Shown here one piece after another: positions 45,720 to 53,674 of a DNA stretch of 64,000 nucleotides. This stretch comes from Nitratireductor sp. GISD-1A_MAKvit (GTDB lineage: Bacteria; Pseudomonadota; Alphaproteobacteria; Rhizobiales; Rhizobiaceae), in NCBI RefSeq assembly GCF_040819555.1, contig NZ_CP161920.1, forward strand, positions 1,177,001 through 1,241,000. Direction: 5' to 3'. The translations under genes and the position numbers were made by a program. The first letter of the stretch is position 1, and each line of letters starts with the position of its first letter. The notes beneath the pieces are model-generated. The model was not told the origin of the DNA. It was given only the letters and a program-made list of their open reading frames with translations, and made no database searches.

Positions 45720-46613
45720 ATGAGCGAATTTGTCATTGCCGTAGATGGTGGAGGGACAAGCTGTCGGGCCGCAGTGGCCGACCGTGCGGGAAATGTGCTC
45801 GGACGCGGCAAGCGGGGTTCTGCCAACATTTTCACCACGCAGGATGCCATCGGGCACAACATCATTGCCGCGGCAAGCGAAGCGCTTCAGGCTGCCGGGC
45901 TGTCCACCGAAGAGCTTCCACGACTGCCGGCCTATCTTGGGCTGGCCGGTATCAATGTCGGGCAGCGTCAAAAGGCGTTGGCCGAGGCGTTGCCCTTTGC
46001 GCAGACGGAGTTTGTTCACGATGGTCTGATCGCTCTTCAGGGCGCGATGGGCGACGATGACGGCGTCATGGCCATTCTGGGCACGGGCTCCGTCTATCTT
46101 TCGCGGAAGGGGAATGTCCTGCGTAGTGTTGGCGGCTGGGGATTTGCAATCGGCGACCAGGCCAGCGGCGCGGTGATCGGACGCACGCTTCTCCAGCAGG
46201 CCCTGCTGGCCCATGACGGGATCCATGAGCATACGCCCCTCAGTTGCGCAGTCATGGCCCGTTTCGATAACAGTCCCGAGGCCATGGTCGAGTTTGCTCA
46301 GCAGGGTGCACGTCCGGCGGATTTTGGCGCGTTTGCGCCCTTGATCTTCGAATATGATCGCCAGGATGATCCGCTCGCAGCGCGCATTTTGCGTGATGCA
46401 GTGCTCGACGTCTCCGAAGCACTGGATGCCATGATCTTTGAAGGGTGCGGGCGGCTCTGCCTGCTCGGTGGTCTGGCGCAGGAGTATTCGACGCGCCTGT
46501 CACCGCGCCATCGCCGTATTCTCAGGGAGCCGCTGGGCGATGCTCTCGGTGGAGCGGTTCAGCTTGCCCTGCGGGCGTTCCCGCCAGCCCCCCTTGTGGA
46601 GGGGCGACGATGA
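45720..46613 (+). CDS. BadF/BadG-type sugar kinase (N-acetylglucosamine/glucosamine kinase family)
   Basis: A 297-residue ASKHA-fold kinase. Landmarks: VIAVDGGGTSCRAAVADRAGNVLGRGKRGSANIF (phosphate-1 loop), GLAGINVGQRQ, VMAILGTGSVYLSR and GGWGFAIGDQASGAVIGR, the pattern of bacterial GlcNAc/GlcN kinases. It would phosphorylate the imported amino sugar in the cytosol, giving the substrate of NagA. ATG 45720 has GGAGGAGG four bases upstream. Overlaps the GntR gene by 4 bases (ATGA). Confidence 0.88.
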   Translation: MSEFVIAVDGGGTSCRAAVADRAGNVLGRGKRGSANIFTTQDAIGHNIIAAASEALQAAGLSTEELPRLPAYLGLAGINVGQRQKALAEALPFAQTEFVHDGLIALQGAMGDDDGVMAILGTGSVYLSRKGNVLRSVGGWGFAIGDQASGAVIGRTLLQQALLAHDGIHEHTPLSCAVMARFDNSPEAMVEFAQQGARPADFGAFAPLIFEYDRQDDPLAARILRDAVLDVSEALDAMIFEGCGRLCLLGGLAQEYSTRLSPRHRRILREPLGDALGGAVQLALRAFPPAPLVEGRR

Positions 46614-47368
46614 GCGTGCAGGACCTTTTCACCACAGAGCGTGTCGAGGCCATGGGGCCAGGACCGCTCTATCTTCGCCTGCGGCGGCTGCTCGAAGAGG
46701 CTATCCTCGGTGGTGTGCTTGGGGAAGGCGAAGCCCTGCCAACCGAGCGTGATATTGCCGAGCTGACGGCCCTCAGCCGTGTGACGGTGCGGCGGGCGGT
46801 GGACGATCTCGTGAAGCAGGGCCGGCTCATCCGACGTCACGGCTCGGGGACTTTTGTCGCGCCGTCCGTTTCGCGTGTCGAGCAATCGCTGTCACTGCTG
46901 ACCTCGTTCACCGAAGACATGGCGCGGCGCGGTCTTACCGCCCGGTCGGAATGGCTGGAGCGTGTCGTCGTTGCGCCGTCTCCCGACGAGATGATGGTTC
47001 TGGGCCTTTCCATCGGAGACAAGGTCTCCCGACTCGAGCGTCTCCGCATTGCCGGCAACGTGCCAATGGCCATCGAAAAAGCGTCCATCATCGGCAGTTT
47101 CCTGCCCGATCCGGCGTCGGTCACGGATTCACTTTATGATGCGCTGGAGCAGCGCTCGGCAAGGCCGTGCCGTGCCACGCAGCGCATCGCGGCACGCAAT
47201 GTCGACGAGCGCGAAGCCGGCCTTCTCAGGATCGCGCCGGGTGAGGCCGCTCTCTACATCGAACGCGTTTCCTATCTGCCCAATGGCAGGGTCATCGAGT
47301 TCACACGCTCCATCTACCGTGGCGACGCATATGATTTCGTTGCCGAACTGAAGATTCCCGAGCGCTGA
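46610..47368 (+). CDS. GntR/HutC-family transcriptional regulator
   Basis: A 252-residue regulator: N-terminal GntR winged helix (PLYLRLRRLLEEAILGGVLGEGEALPTERDIAELTALSRVTVRRAVDDLVKQGRLIRRHGSGTFVA) and C-terminal UTRA ligand domain (VSRLERLRIAGNVPMAIEKASI; ALYIERVSYLPNGRVIEFTRSIYRGDAYDFVAEL). This is the architecture of NagR/YvoA and DasR, which respond to amino-sugar phosphates. Translationally coupled to the kinase; 29 bases before nagA. Confidence 0.9.
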   Translation: MSVQDLFTTERVEAMGPGPLYLRLRRLLEEAILGGVLGEGEALPTERDIAELTALSRVTVRRAVDDLVKQGRLIRRHGSGTFVAPSVSRVEQSLSLLTSFTEDMARRGLTARSEWLERVVVAPSPDEMMVLGLSIGDKVSRLERLRIAGNVPMAIEKASIIGSFLPDPASVTDSLYDALEQRSARPCRATQRIAARNVDEREAGLLRIAPGEAALYIERVSYLPNGRVIEFTRSIYRGDAYDFVAELKIPER

Positions 47369-47397
47369 CACCCCACTACAACATCGGAACTTTATTC

Positions 47398-48558
47398 ATG
47401 CCTTCATTTGCAATCGTCGACGCTCGCATCTTCGATGGAAACATCTGGTTGGACGACCATGCCCTCATCGTCGAGGGTGGACGCGTGTCAGCCATCGTGC
47501 CGAAGAGCGCGCTTGGAGCGGGGATTGAACGACGCGCTGCCGGTGGCGCACTGATCGTGCCCGGCTTCATCGACCTGCAGGTCAATGGCGGTGGTGGCGT
47601 CATGTTCGATGGCGATTGCGGGGTGGAAGGACTGCATAAAATGTGCAGCGCTCACGCGCGGTTCGGCACCACGGGGCTTTTGCCGACATTGATCACCGAC
47701 ACGCGGGAAGCGACAGCGGCATCCATCGCGTCCGGCATCGAGGCCGCGCGTTTGGGAATGCCGGGGTTCCTTGGGCTGCACCTCGAAGGCCCCCATCTCT
47801 CGCTTGCTCGCAAGGGCGCGCACGATCCGTCGCTCATCAGGCCCATGGACGATGATGACATCAAGGCTCTGGTCAGTGCGCGTGCCGAACTGCCGGCTCT
47901 CATGGTGACGCTGGCACCGGAAAACGTCACGACGGATCAGGTTCGTGTGTTGGTCGACGCCGGCATCAGGGTCAGTCTCGGACATACGGATACGACCTGC
48001 GAAACGGCACTCGCCTATGCGCAGGCGGGCGCTACGCTGGTCACGCATCTGTTCAATGCCATGAGCCCGCTTGCGCACCGCGAGCCCGGTGTCGTGGGGG
48101 CGGCTTTGGAGAGCGGAAACCTCTGGGCCGGCATCATCGCCGATGGCGTTCATGTCGATCCGGTTGCGATTGGAGCGGCCCTGCGTGGCAAGAGAGGCCC
48201 GGCGCGCATCTTCGCCGTCACCGACGCCATGTCGACAATCGGTACCGATCTCAAATCGTTCACCCTCAACGGTCGCACCATCGAACGACGGAACGGCCGG
48301 CTCACGCTGGCAGACGGCACACTGGCCGGTGCGGATATCGACATGATTGGTACACTATCCTACCTCCACGGAACGGTTCAGTTGCCGCTTGAAGAAGCCC
48401 TGCGCATGGTGGGGCTATACCCCGCACAGGCGATCGGCCTGGACGCGGCCAAGGGTTGGCTTGGTGCGGGCAGCGATGCCGACTTCGTCATTCTCGACAA
48501 TGATTTGAACGTCGTCTCCACCTGGATCGGAGGGCAGGCCGTCCATCAGGCGCGCTGA
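47398..48558 (+). CDS. nagA: N-acetylglucosamine-6-phosphate deacetylase
   Basis: A 386-residue amidohydrolase that removes acetate from GlcNAc-6-P. Landmarks: GGALIVPGFIDLQVNGGGGVMFD, FLGLHLEGPHLSLARKGAHDPSLI (metal Glu), VSLGHTDTTCETALAYAQAGATLVTHLFNAMSPLAHREPG (metal His and substrate loop), FAVTDAMSTIG (catalytic Asp) and YPAQAIGLDAAKGWLGAGSDADFVILD. Family length is normal. With the kinase it forms a GlcNAc route; a glucosamine-6-phosphate deaminase (nagB) is not present in the window. Confidence 0.93.
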   Translation: MPSFAIVDARIFDGNIWLDDHALIVEGGRVSAIVPKSALGAGIERRAAGGALIVPGFIDLQVNGGGGVMFDGDCGVEGLHKMCSAHARFGTTGLLPTLITDTREATAASIASGIEAARLGMPGFLGLHLEGPHLSLARKGAHDPSLIRPMDDDDIKALVSARAELPALMVTLAPENVTTDQVRVLVDAGIRVSLGHTDTTCETALAYAQAGATLVTHLFNAMSPLAHREPGVVGAALESGNLWAGIIADGVHVDPVAIGAALRGKRGPARIFAVTDAMSTIGTDLKSFTLNGRTIERRNGRLTLADGTLAGADIDMIGTLSYLHGTVQLPLEEALRMVGLYPAQAIGLDAAKGWLGAGSDADFVILDNDLNVVSTWIGGQAVHQAR

Positions 48559-48582
48559 GTACAAAGAGTTTCATTTTTCCTC

Positions 48583-48613
48583 TTGAAGCTCTAGTCACTA
48601 GAGATCCTATCCT
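48583..48613 (+). promoter_or_regulatory. MerR-type promoter/operator of the metal ATPase gene
   Basis: A -35-like TTGAAG (48583-48588) and a -10-like TATCCT (48608-48613) are 19 bases apart, the over-long spacer characteristic of MerR-family promoters. The spacer holds the perfect dyad CTCTAGT-C-ACTAGAG (48589-48603), close to ZntR/CadR/PbrR operators. The regulator gene itself is not in the window, so it must act in trans. Confidence 0.8.
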
Positions 48614-48646
48614 TGCGTCACTGAGAGATTGCAGGGAGTCTTTATC

Positions 48647-50893
48647 GTGTCCTTGAAACAGGTTGAGAACGTCGCAAGCCACCATTCCTGGGTGGTGGGC
48701 GGCATGGACTGCGCAGGCTGCGCAAACAAGATCAGGACGGCGCTGGAGCGCCTTCCCGGCGTGACCGATGTGAGCGTTTCGGTGATGGCCGAATCGCTTG
48801 CGGTTTCGCTCGACGATGAAAAAACCTCCCGCGACCGGATTGAACGCACTGTCAGGAAACTCGGCTACTCGATCACTCCACGTGACGGCGGGGCGACTTG
48901 CGCGGCGGGCGGTGAGGGTGCCTGCTGTGCTTCCGGTGGCCAGAACGGCCCGGCACCACAGTTGGGGTCCGGCCCGCGGCATGCAACAGCCGCGTCCTCT
49001 CATGGAGCTGGCGACGCGAGCGTGCACTGGTACGGGACCGCGAAGGGCCGGCTTGTTATCCTGACGGGGCTGCTCCTTGTGGCTGCATGGGGGGCAGAGT
49101 TTCTTCTGCCCGGTGCGCTGGGCAGCTGGGCCTTCATCCTCGCCTGTCTGATCGGTGTCGCTCCCATTGCACGTCGTGCCTTTTCTGCTCTTGGCGCGGG
49201 CATGCCCTTCACCATCGAAATGCTGATGACTGTTGCCGCTGCGGGTGCGTTGTTCATCGGTGCCCAGGAAGAAGCAGCGCTGGTAGTCTTCCTCTTTGCC
49301 GTTGGCGAGGTGCTGGAGGGTGTGGCGGCAAATCGCGCCCGCGCCGGCATTCGTGCTCTTGGCGAACTCGTGCCCAAATCTGCGTTGCTTGAGGAGAACG
49401 GCACCACGCGCAAGGTCGAGGCGTCGCAGCTTTCCATCGGCCAGATCGTGGTTGTCCGACCGGGCGACAGGATTCCCGCCGATGGTGAAATCGTCGAGGG
49501 TATCGCCGGTATCGACGAGGCTCCGGTAACGGGCGAATCCGTTCCCCGAACGAAGGGGGAGGGCGAGGACGTCTTCGCCGGCTCGATCAGCACCGATGCC
49601 GTGATCAGGGTGCGCGTCACCAGAGCGGCCGAGAACAACACCATTGCGAGGATCATCCGGCTGGTCGAAGAGGCGCAGGAAGCGCGTGCTCCCACGGAAC
49701 GCTTCATCGACCGGTTCAGCCGATATTACATGCCCGCGGTGGTCGGGCTGGCGCTTCTGGTTGCGGTCCTTCCTCCGCTTGTCGTCGGTGCGGCATGGGA
49801 TGTCTGGGTGTACAGGGCGCTCGCATTGCTCCTGATCGGCTGCCCCTGCGCGCTGGTGATATCGGTTCCGGCCTCGATCGCATCGTCACTTTCGGCCGGT
49901 GCACGTCGTGGCCTGCTTCTCAAGGGCGGAGCAGTGATCGAAGCTGCGGCCAGAGCGGACATGGTCACATTCGACAAAACCGGTACGCTGACGGTCGGCC
50001 GTCCCGTGGTAACCGACATCTGGGCGAGGGAAGGTGATCGCTCCACCGTGCTTGCCCTGGCAGCCGGTGTCGAGGCCGGGTCCAGTCATCCACTGGCCGA
50101 AGCCGTGCTTGCGCACGCCGAAACGCAGGGCATTTCTTTCGAAACAGGGCGAGAGGCGCGTGTTATTCCCGGTCGCGGCGTCGAGGCGCGCATTGCCGGA
50201 CAGACGGTGTTTGTCGGTTCGCCCCGACATGCGCAGGAAGAGGGTGTCCTCACGAAGGATGCCATCGATCGGATTGATGCTCTCGAGGCTGAAGGCAAGA
50301 CAGTGGCGGTCGTGTCTGGCAGCGAGGGGCTTTCAGGCGTTGTCGCGTTTCGGGACGAGCCGCGTCAGGACGCTTCAGCCGCCATGCAGGAATTGAAGGC
50401 GCTTGGCGTGCGTGCGGTCATGCTGACGGGAGACAATGCCCGCACCGCTGCGGCGATCGCCGCGCATCTTTCCATGGAGTACCGCGCCGAACTTCTGCCA
50501 GATGACAAGGTATCGGCGATACGTGATCTGACAGCCCGGCATACGGTCATGATGGTGGGTGACGGCATCAACGATGCGCCGGCGCTCGCAATGGCCGATG
50601 TCGGGATCGCCATGGGATCGGGAACGGACGTGGCGCTTGAATCTGCCGATGGAGCGCTGCTGCGCAATCGCATTCTCGACGTGGCGGGAATGCTGCGCCT
50701 TGCACGCGCTACAATGGCCAATATCCATCAGAACATTGTAATTGCGCTCGGCCTCAAAGCGGTTTTTCTGGTGACGACCGTGCTCGGCGTGACGGGACTC
50801 TGGATCGCGATCCTGGCTGATACCGGTGCGACGGTTCTTGTGACGCTGAATGCGTTGCGGCTGCTTGGATTCCGTGTGGAGCGACGATCGTAG
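48647..50893 (+). CDS. zntA: Zn/Cd/Pb-exporting P1B-type ATPase (ZntA/CadA class)
   Basis: A 748-residue inner-membrane metal efflux pump. An N-terminal HMA domain has GMDCAGC (Cys22, Cys25). It is followed by a Cys-rich linker (Cys85, Cys93, Cys94). Core motifs: TGES (295-298), CPC in the membrane (399-401), phosphorylated Asp443 in DKTGT, SSHPL with the P1B histidine (481) and GDGINDAP. The last membrane segments contain LGLKAVFLVTT and WIAILADTGATVLVTLNALRLL; that Lys and Asp mark the P1B-2 (Zn2+/Cd2+/Pb2+) subgroup. GTG 48647 follows GGGAG; the TTG at 48629 in the same frame is less likely. Driven by the MerR-type promoter just upstream. Confidence 0.92.
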   Translation: MSLKQVENVASHHSWVVGGMDCAGCANKIRTALERLPGVTDVSVSVMAESLAVSLDDEKTSRDRIERTVRKLGYSITPRDGGATCAAGGEGACCASGGQNGPAPQLGSGPRHATAASSHGAGDASVHWYGTAKGRLVILTGLLLVAAWGAEFLLPGALGSWAFILACLIGVAPIARRAFSALGAGMPFTIEMLMTVAAAGALFIGAQEEAALVVFLFAVGEVLEGVAANRARAGIRALGELVPKSALLEENGTTRKVEASQLSIGQIVVVRPGDRIPADGEIVEGIAGIDEAPVTGESVPRTKGEGEDVFAGSISTDAVIRVRVTRAAENNTIARIIRLVEEAQEARAPTERFIDRFSRYYMPAVVGLALLVAVLPPLVVGAAWDVWVYRALALLLIGCPCALVISVPASIASSLSAGARRGLLLKGGAVIEAAARADMVTFDKTGTLTVGRPVVTDIWAREGDRSTVLALAAGVEAGSSHPLAEAVLAHAETQGISFETGREARVIPGRGVEARIAGQTVFVGSPRHAQEEGVLTKDAIDRIDALEAEGKTVAVVSGSEGLSGVVAFRDEPRQDASAAMQELKALGVRAVMLTGDNARTAAAIAAHLSMEYRAELLPDDKVSAIRDLTARHTVMMVGDGINDAPALAMADVGIAMGSGTDVALESADGALLRNRILDVAGMLRLARATMANIHQNIVIALGLKAVFLVTTVLGVTGLWIAILADTGATVLVTLNALRLLGFRVERRS

Positions 50894-50945
50894 GGGGAGC
50901 CTTTCCCCACGCCCTCCATTGCTGGCCAGAAACTGGACCCGAATG

Positions 50946-50973
50946 CGCCGACCTGTTTGGTCGGCGTTTTTTT
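50946..50973 (+). terminator. Rho-independent terminator after the metal ATPase gene
   Basis: Perfect 8-bp stem CGCCGACC / GGTCGGCG with a five-base loop TGTTT, followed by seven T. It lies about 50 bases beyond the ATPase stop. Confidence 0.93.
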
Positions 50974-51493
50974 GGCCGTTGTTTATGTAGCGGATTACGT
51001 AAGAGTTAGCGTATAGGTTGTATTTCCCGAAGGGGCTTGCTGCTTTTCGTCTTCCAAAACATCGTATTGAAATATATGACGAATCTAGCTCTCCTGCTGA
51101 ACTTGTTTATCGCTGGTTGCGTAGATATCCACATAATCCATTATAGGTTGTATATGTAATCCGAATCCGATATCGTGCAGAAGTTGTATTTAGCAGAGTG
51201 CGTCGGAATTCACCGGGGGTGCGTATTTTCAGCGGACATGTCTAGCGCCGCATTGATCAGTGTTCGGGCCGTGTTTTCCCGAACTGATGAGTAGGCGTCG
51301 CATGGGCAGCGTAAAAGCTGCCGATGCAGACCGATGCCGAGTGTATCGCGAAACTGCATTGCGCGAATGAACGCGCGGTGCGGACAGACGGCTTTTGCCG
51401 TTCGGTTGAAAGCGTTGCGTTTTGTGTGCCGCGTTCGCGGCAGCGTCCTTCGGGTCAGATTTCCCACCTCTTATAAAGCGAGGCGTAGAGCAT
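50974..51493. other. AT-rich intergenic region with a direct repeat
   Basis: About 520 bases without a convincing gene. The first 220 bases are clearly poorer in G+C than the surroundings. TATAGGTTGTAT occurs twice (51012-51023 and 51142-51153), with related GTTGTATTTAG at 51184. CGGATTAC (50991-50998) and GTAATCCG (51156-51163) form an inverted pair enclosing the repeats. It is the upstream region of the LysR gene. No family match recognised. Confidence 0.4.
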
Positions 51494-52402
51494 ATGGGCA
51501 TGCACAAACAGGATGGACTATCATTTGCAACTTTGCGGGCCGCTGCGGCGGTCATCGACACACGCAGCCTGACCGGCGCAGCGCAGAAGCTTGGCATAAG
51601 CCAGCCAGCGGTCAGTATGCATCTCGGGCGGCTCGAAAGAGCAATTGGTACGCCCTTGATCAAAAAGCTGGGCAACCGGATCATCGTCAAGGAAGAGATC
51701 TCCAAGCTGGTCTGTCAGATACTCGATCTCGAGCGCCGTCTGCGCAGCGTTGGCTACGAGAAAAACGTTTCCAAGCTGAAGGTCGGCATCTGCACCTACA
51801 CGGCTCCCCTGCTTCTCGGCGGGATGGGGCGGCTGGGCAAGATCAAGGAGACTGTGAGTTGGCGGATTGCCGATTCCAAGCGGCTGGAAGAGATGTATGA
51901 TCTGGGGCAGGTCGACGCAGTCTTCCGCGCGCTCTATCCCAATGAAATCGGCCCGGATCTCGTCAGCGAATACACGATGCGCTGGATGGGGTCGCGGGAG
52001 CTTGCCGAACAGGCAAAGCGAAACAGTGGTGCGATACCGGTGGTGTTGACCAATCCGCTTTCTCCGCTGGGTATTGTTGTCCGGGAGTGGCTGCGTCAAC
52101 GCTGCGTATCCTATGACGTGGTGGGCGAGGTTGATGATATCGCCAACGCCATGAGGCTTGTGGGCAACGGGGTTGCGGTGTCTCCATTGCCGGGATTTGT
52201 CTTTGATGGCAGTTCAGCCGCGATGGAGGACTGTGTTGAAGTGATACCTGGCGGCCTCGAAACCCGCTATGGCATGTTTTACGATGACAAGCGTTTCAAC
52301 CTGCGGCTCGCCATGGACATTTTCGAGCTCCTTCAGGGTGAGTTGCATCGCCTGTCTCCCCCGCCAGTCTCCTACCAGGGGCACAGCCTGGCTCACCAAT
52401 AG
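51494..52402 (+). CDS. LysR-family transcriptional regulator
   Basis: About 302 residues. Helix-turn-helix: LSFATLRAAAAVIDTRSLTGAAQKLGISQPAVSMHLGRLERAIGTPLIKKLGNRIIVKEE. The effector domain is divergent from common LysR proteins (KLKVGICTYTAPLLLGGMGRLGKIKETVSW; VVGEVDDIANAMRLVGNGVAVSPLPGFVFD). ATG 51494 has GAGG upstream; the frame remains open before it without family sequence. No obviously linked target operon: the metal ATPase upstream has its own promoter and terminator, and the downstream genes belong to an IclR regulon. Confidence 0.85.
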   Translation: MGMHKQDGLSFATLRAAAAVIDTRSLTGAAQKLGISQPAVSMHLGRLERAIGTPLIKKLGNRIIVKEEISKLVCQILDLERRLRSVGYEKNVSKLKVGICTYTAPLLLGGMGRLGKIKETVSWRIADSKRLEEMYDLGQVDAVFRALYPNEIGPDLVSEYTMRWMGSRELAEQAKRNSGAIPVVLTNPLSPLGIVVREWLRQRCVSYDVVGEVDDIANAMRLVGNGVAVSPLPGFVFDGSSAAMEDCVEVIPGGLETRYGMFYDDKRFNLRLAMDIFELLQGELHRLSPPPVSYQGHSLAHQ

Positions 52403-52421
52403 GTTCATCTTGGAACACGCC

Positions 52422-52443
52422 GCCGCGCAGCTTGCTGCGCGGC
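52422..52443 (+). terminator. Possible terminator hairpin after the LysR gene
   Basis: GCCGCGCAGC / GCTGCGCGGC, a perfect 10-bp inverted repeat around TT, about 20 bases after the LysR stop. The T-run after it is weak (TTGGTCGT), so termination may be inefficient or factor-dependent. Confidence 0.6.
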
Positions 52444-52524
52444 TTGGTCGTGCCTGAAAACTGTCGTCAAAATTTCACTCAGCCGCCGCTTTCCCGTCAG
52501 GTTCGGTGCGCAAGATTCCAAACC

Positions 52525-52782
52525 ATGAGAAGAATGATTCATAACGCCCGTTCGGACGCGCAGACCGATGCGCAGATTGAGGCTCTCCTGTCGCCACAGG
52601 ATGAGATTTCCATCGTTGATTCACTCTTTGCGATGTCCAGAGGACATGCGGCAACCGGAGCAGGCGATGTGCTTGCACGTGTGCTTGAGGCGCGCCTGCA
52701 GGCACGCCTCGCGCGCCGCATGCGCCAGACCATCGAAAAATCGCCTGATCAGTCAAACGACGTATCACGGAGTGCAGCATGA
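52525..52782 (+). CDS. Hypothetical small protein
   Basis: An 85-residue frame, RRMIHNARSDAQTDAQIEALLSPQDEISIVDSLFAMSRG and then the basic, helical ARVLEARLQARLARRMRQTIEK. It fills part of the 427-base gap between the LysR and IclR genes. No Shine-Dalgarno is apparent and I recognise no family. Amphipathic-looking composition argues weakly for a real protein; it could equally be chance in GC-rich DNA. The rest of the gap (52783-52829) holds nothing I can identify. Confidence 0.3.
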   Translation: MRRMIHNARSDAQTDAQIEALLSPQDEISIVDSLFAMSRGHAATGAGDVLARVLEARLQARLARRMRQTIEKSPDQSNDVSRSAA

Positions 52783-52829
52783 CGTGCCTTTTTCGCTCGT
52801 TGATAGATGCTTCTTGCCGGGACGACAGT

Positions 52830-53618
52830 CTATTGCAGCGCGAGAAAGTCTTCGATCTCACGCGCGCCGGCCTGAAGCAAAGGCAGGATCGTCCTTTCCA
52901 TCTCGGCGCAGGTGAAGCGCGCCGACTGGGTGGAGACATTGAGCGCAGCCACAATGTGCCCGCCCATGTCTCGGACCGGCACCGCAATCGAGCGCAGACC
53001 GAGCTCCAGTTCCTGGTCGACAATGGCATAGCCGCTCGCGCCGGCCATCGCCACGGCTTCGGCGAGTTCGGCCCGGTCCGTCAACGTTCTCTCGGTCTTG
53101 GCGCTGATCGACGCCTGCGCGAGAAAACGGGTGAGTTCGGCCGCGTCCAGGTCTGACAGCAGGACCCGGCCCATGGATGTGCAGAAGGCCGGCAGGCGCG
53201 TGCCCACATTGAGAGCCACCGAAACGATTCGTCGCCCGGCTACCCGGGCGACATAAACCACTTCTTCCCCTTCCAGAACGGCTGCGGAGCAGGATTCGCC
53301 GAGCGTTTCGGAGATCCGCCGCATGATGGGTTCGGCATAGCGCCAGAGAGTGGCTCCTCCCATCCATGTGCGTGCCAGTCCGAGCAGTCTTGCAGACAAA
53401 ATGAACCGTCGGTCCTCCTGTCGCGCATAGCCGCTTGCCACCAGTGTGAGCAGCAGGCGTCGTGCCCCTGCGCGGGTCAATCCGGCTTCCTTCGCCACCT
53501 CCGTCAGCGTCATGCCATCCGGCGCGTCTGCGAGAATTTCGAGGACGCCAAGTCCCTTTTGCAGCGATCCAACGAGATCGCGCCCCTCTGCGGTGTTTGA
53601 CACGATTTTATTCTCCAT
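52830..53618 (-). CDS. IclR-family transcriptional regulator (PcaR/PcaU-like)
   Basis: A 262-residue regulator. N-terminal winged helix: VGSLQKGLGVLEILADAPDGMTLTEVAKEAGLTRAGARRLLLTLVASGYARQEDRRFILSARLLGL; C-terminal ligand domain: SCSAAVLEGEEVVYVARVAGRRIVSVALNVGTRLPAFCTSMGRVLLSDL and IVDQELELGLRSIAVPVRDMGGHIVAALNVSTQSARFTCAEM. PcaR/PobR-type IclR proteins of this length control protocatechuate/beta-ketoadipate genes. Divergent from pcaI with an operator-like palindrome in the 56-base gap. Confidence 0.9.
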   Translation of the reverse strand: MENKIVSNTAEGRDLVGSLQKGLGVLEILADAPDGMTLTEVAKEAGLTRAGARRLLLTLVASGYARQEDRRFILSARLLGLARTWMGGATLWRYAEPIMRRISETLGESCSAAVLEGEEVVYVARVAGRRIVSVALNVGTRLPAFCTSMGRVLLSDLDAAELTRFLAQASISAKTERTLTDRAELAEAVAMAGASGYAIVDQELELGLRSIAVPVRDMGGHIVAALNVSTQSARFTCAEMERTILPLLQAGAREIEDFLALQ

Positions 53619-53645
53619 CTAGAAAGTATCGCATACAAAACTATT

Positions 53646-53660
53646 GTTCGCAATACGAAC
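53646..53660. promoter_or_regulatory. IclR-type operator between the regulator and pcaI genes
   Basis: GTTCGCAATACGAAC is a perfect inverted repeat (GTTCG-N5-CGAAC), similar to operator half-sites of PcaU/PcaR/PobR. It lies 14 bases upstream of the pcaI ATG, in a position to control both divergent promoters. Confidence 0.65.
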
Positions 53661-53674
53661 TTTTGAGGAAGGCC

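Noticed and set aside
52475..53029. 184-codon minus-strand ORF overlapping the start of the LysR-IclR gap
   Set aside because: Overlaps the 3' half of the IclR gene in another frame and shows no family features.
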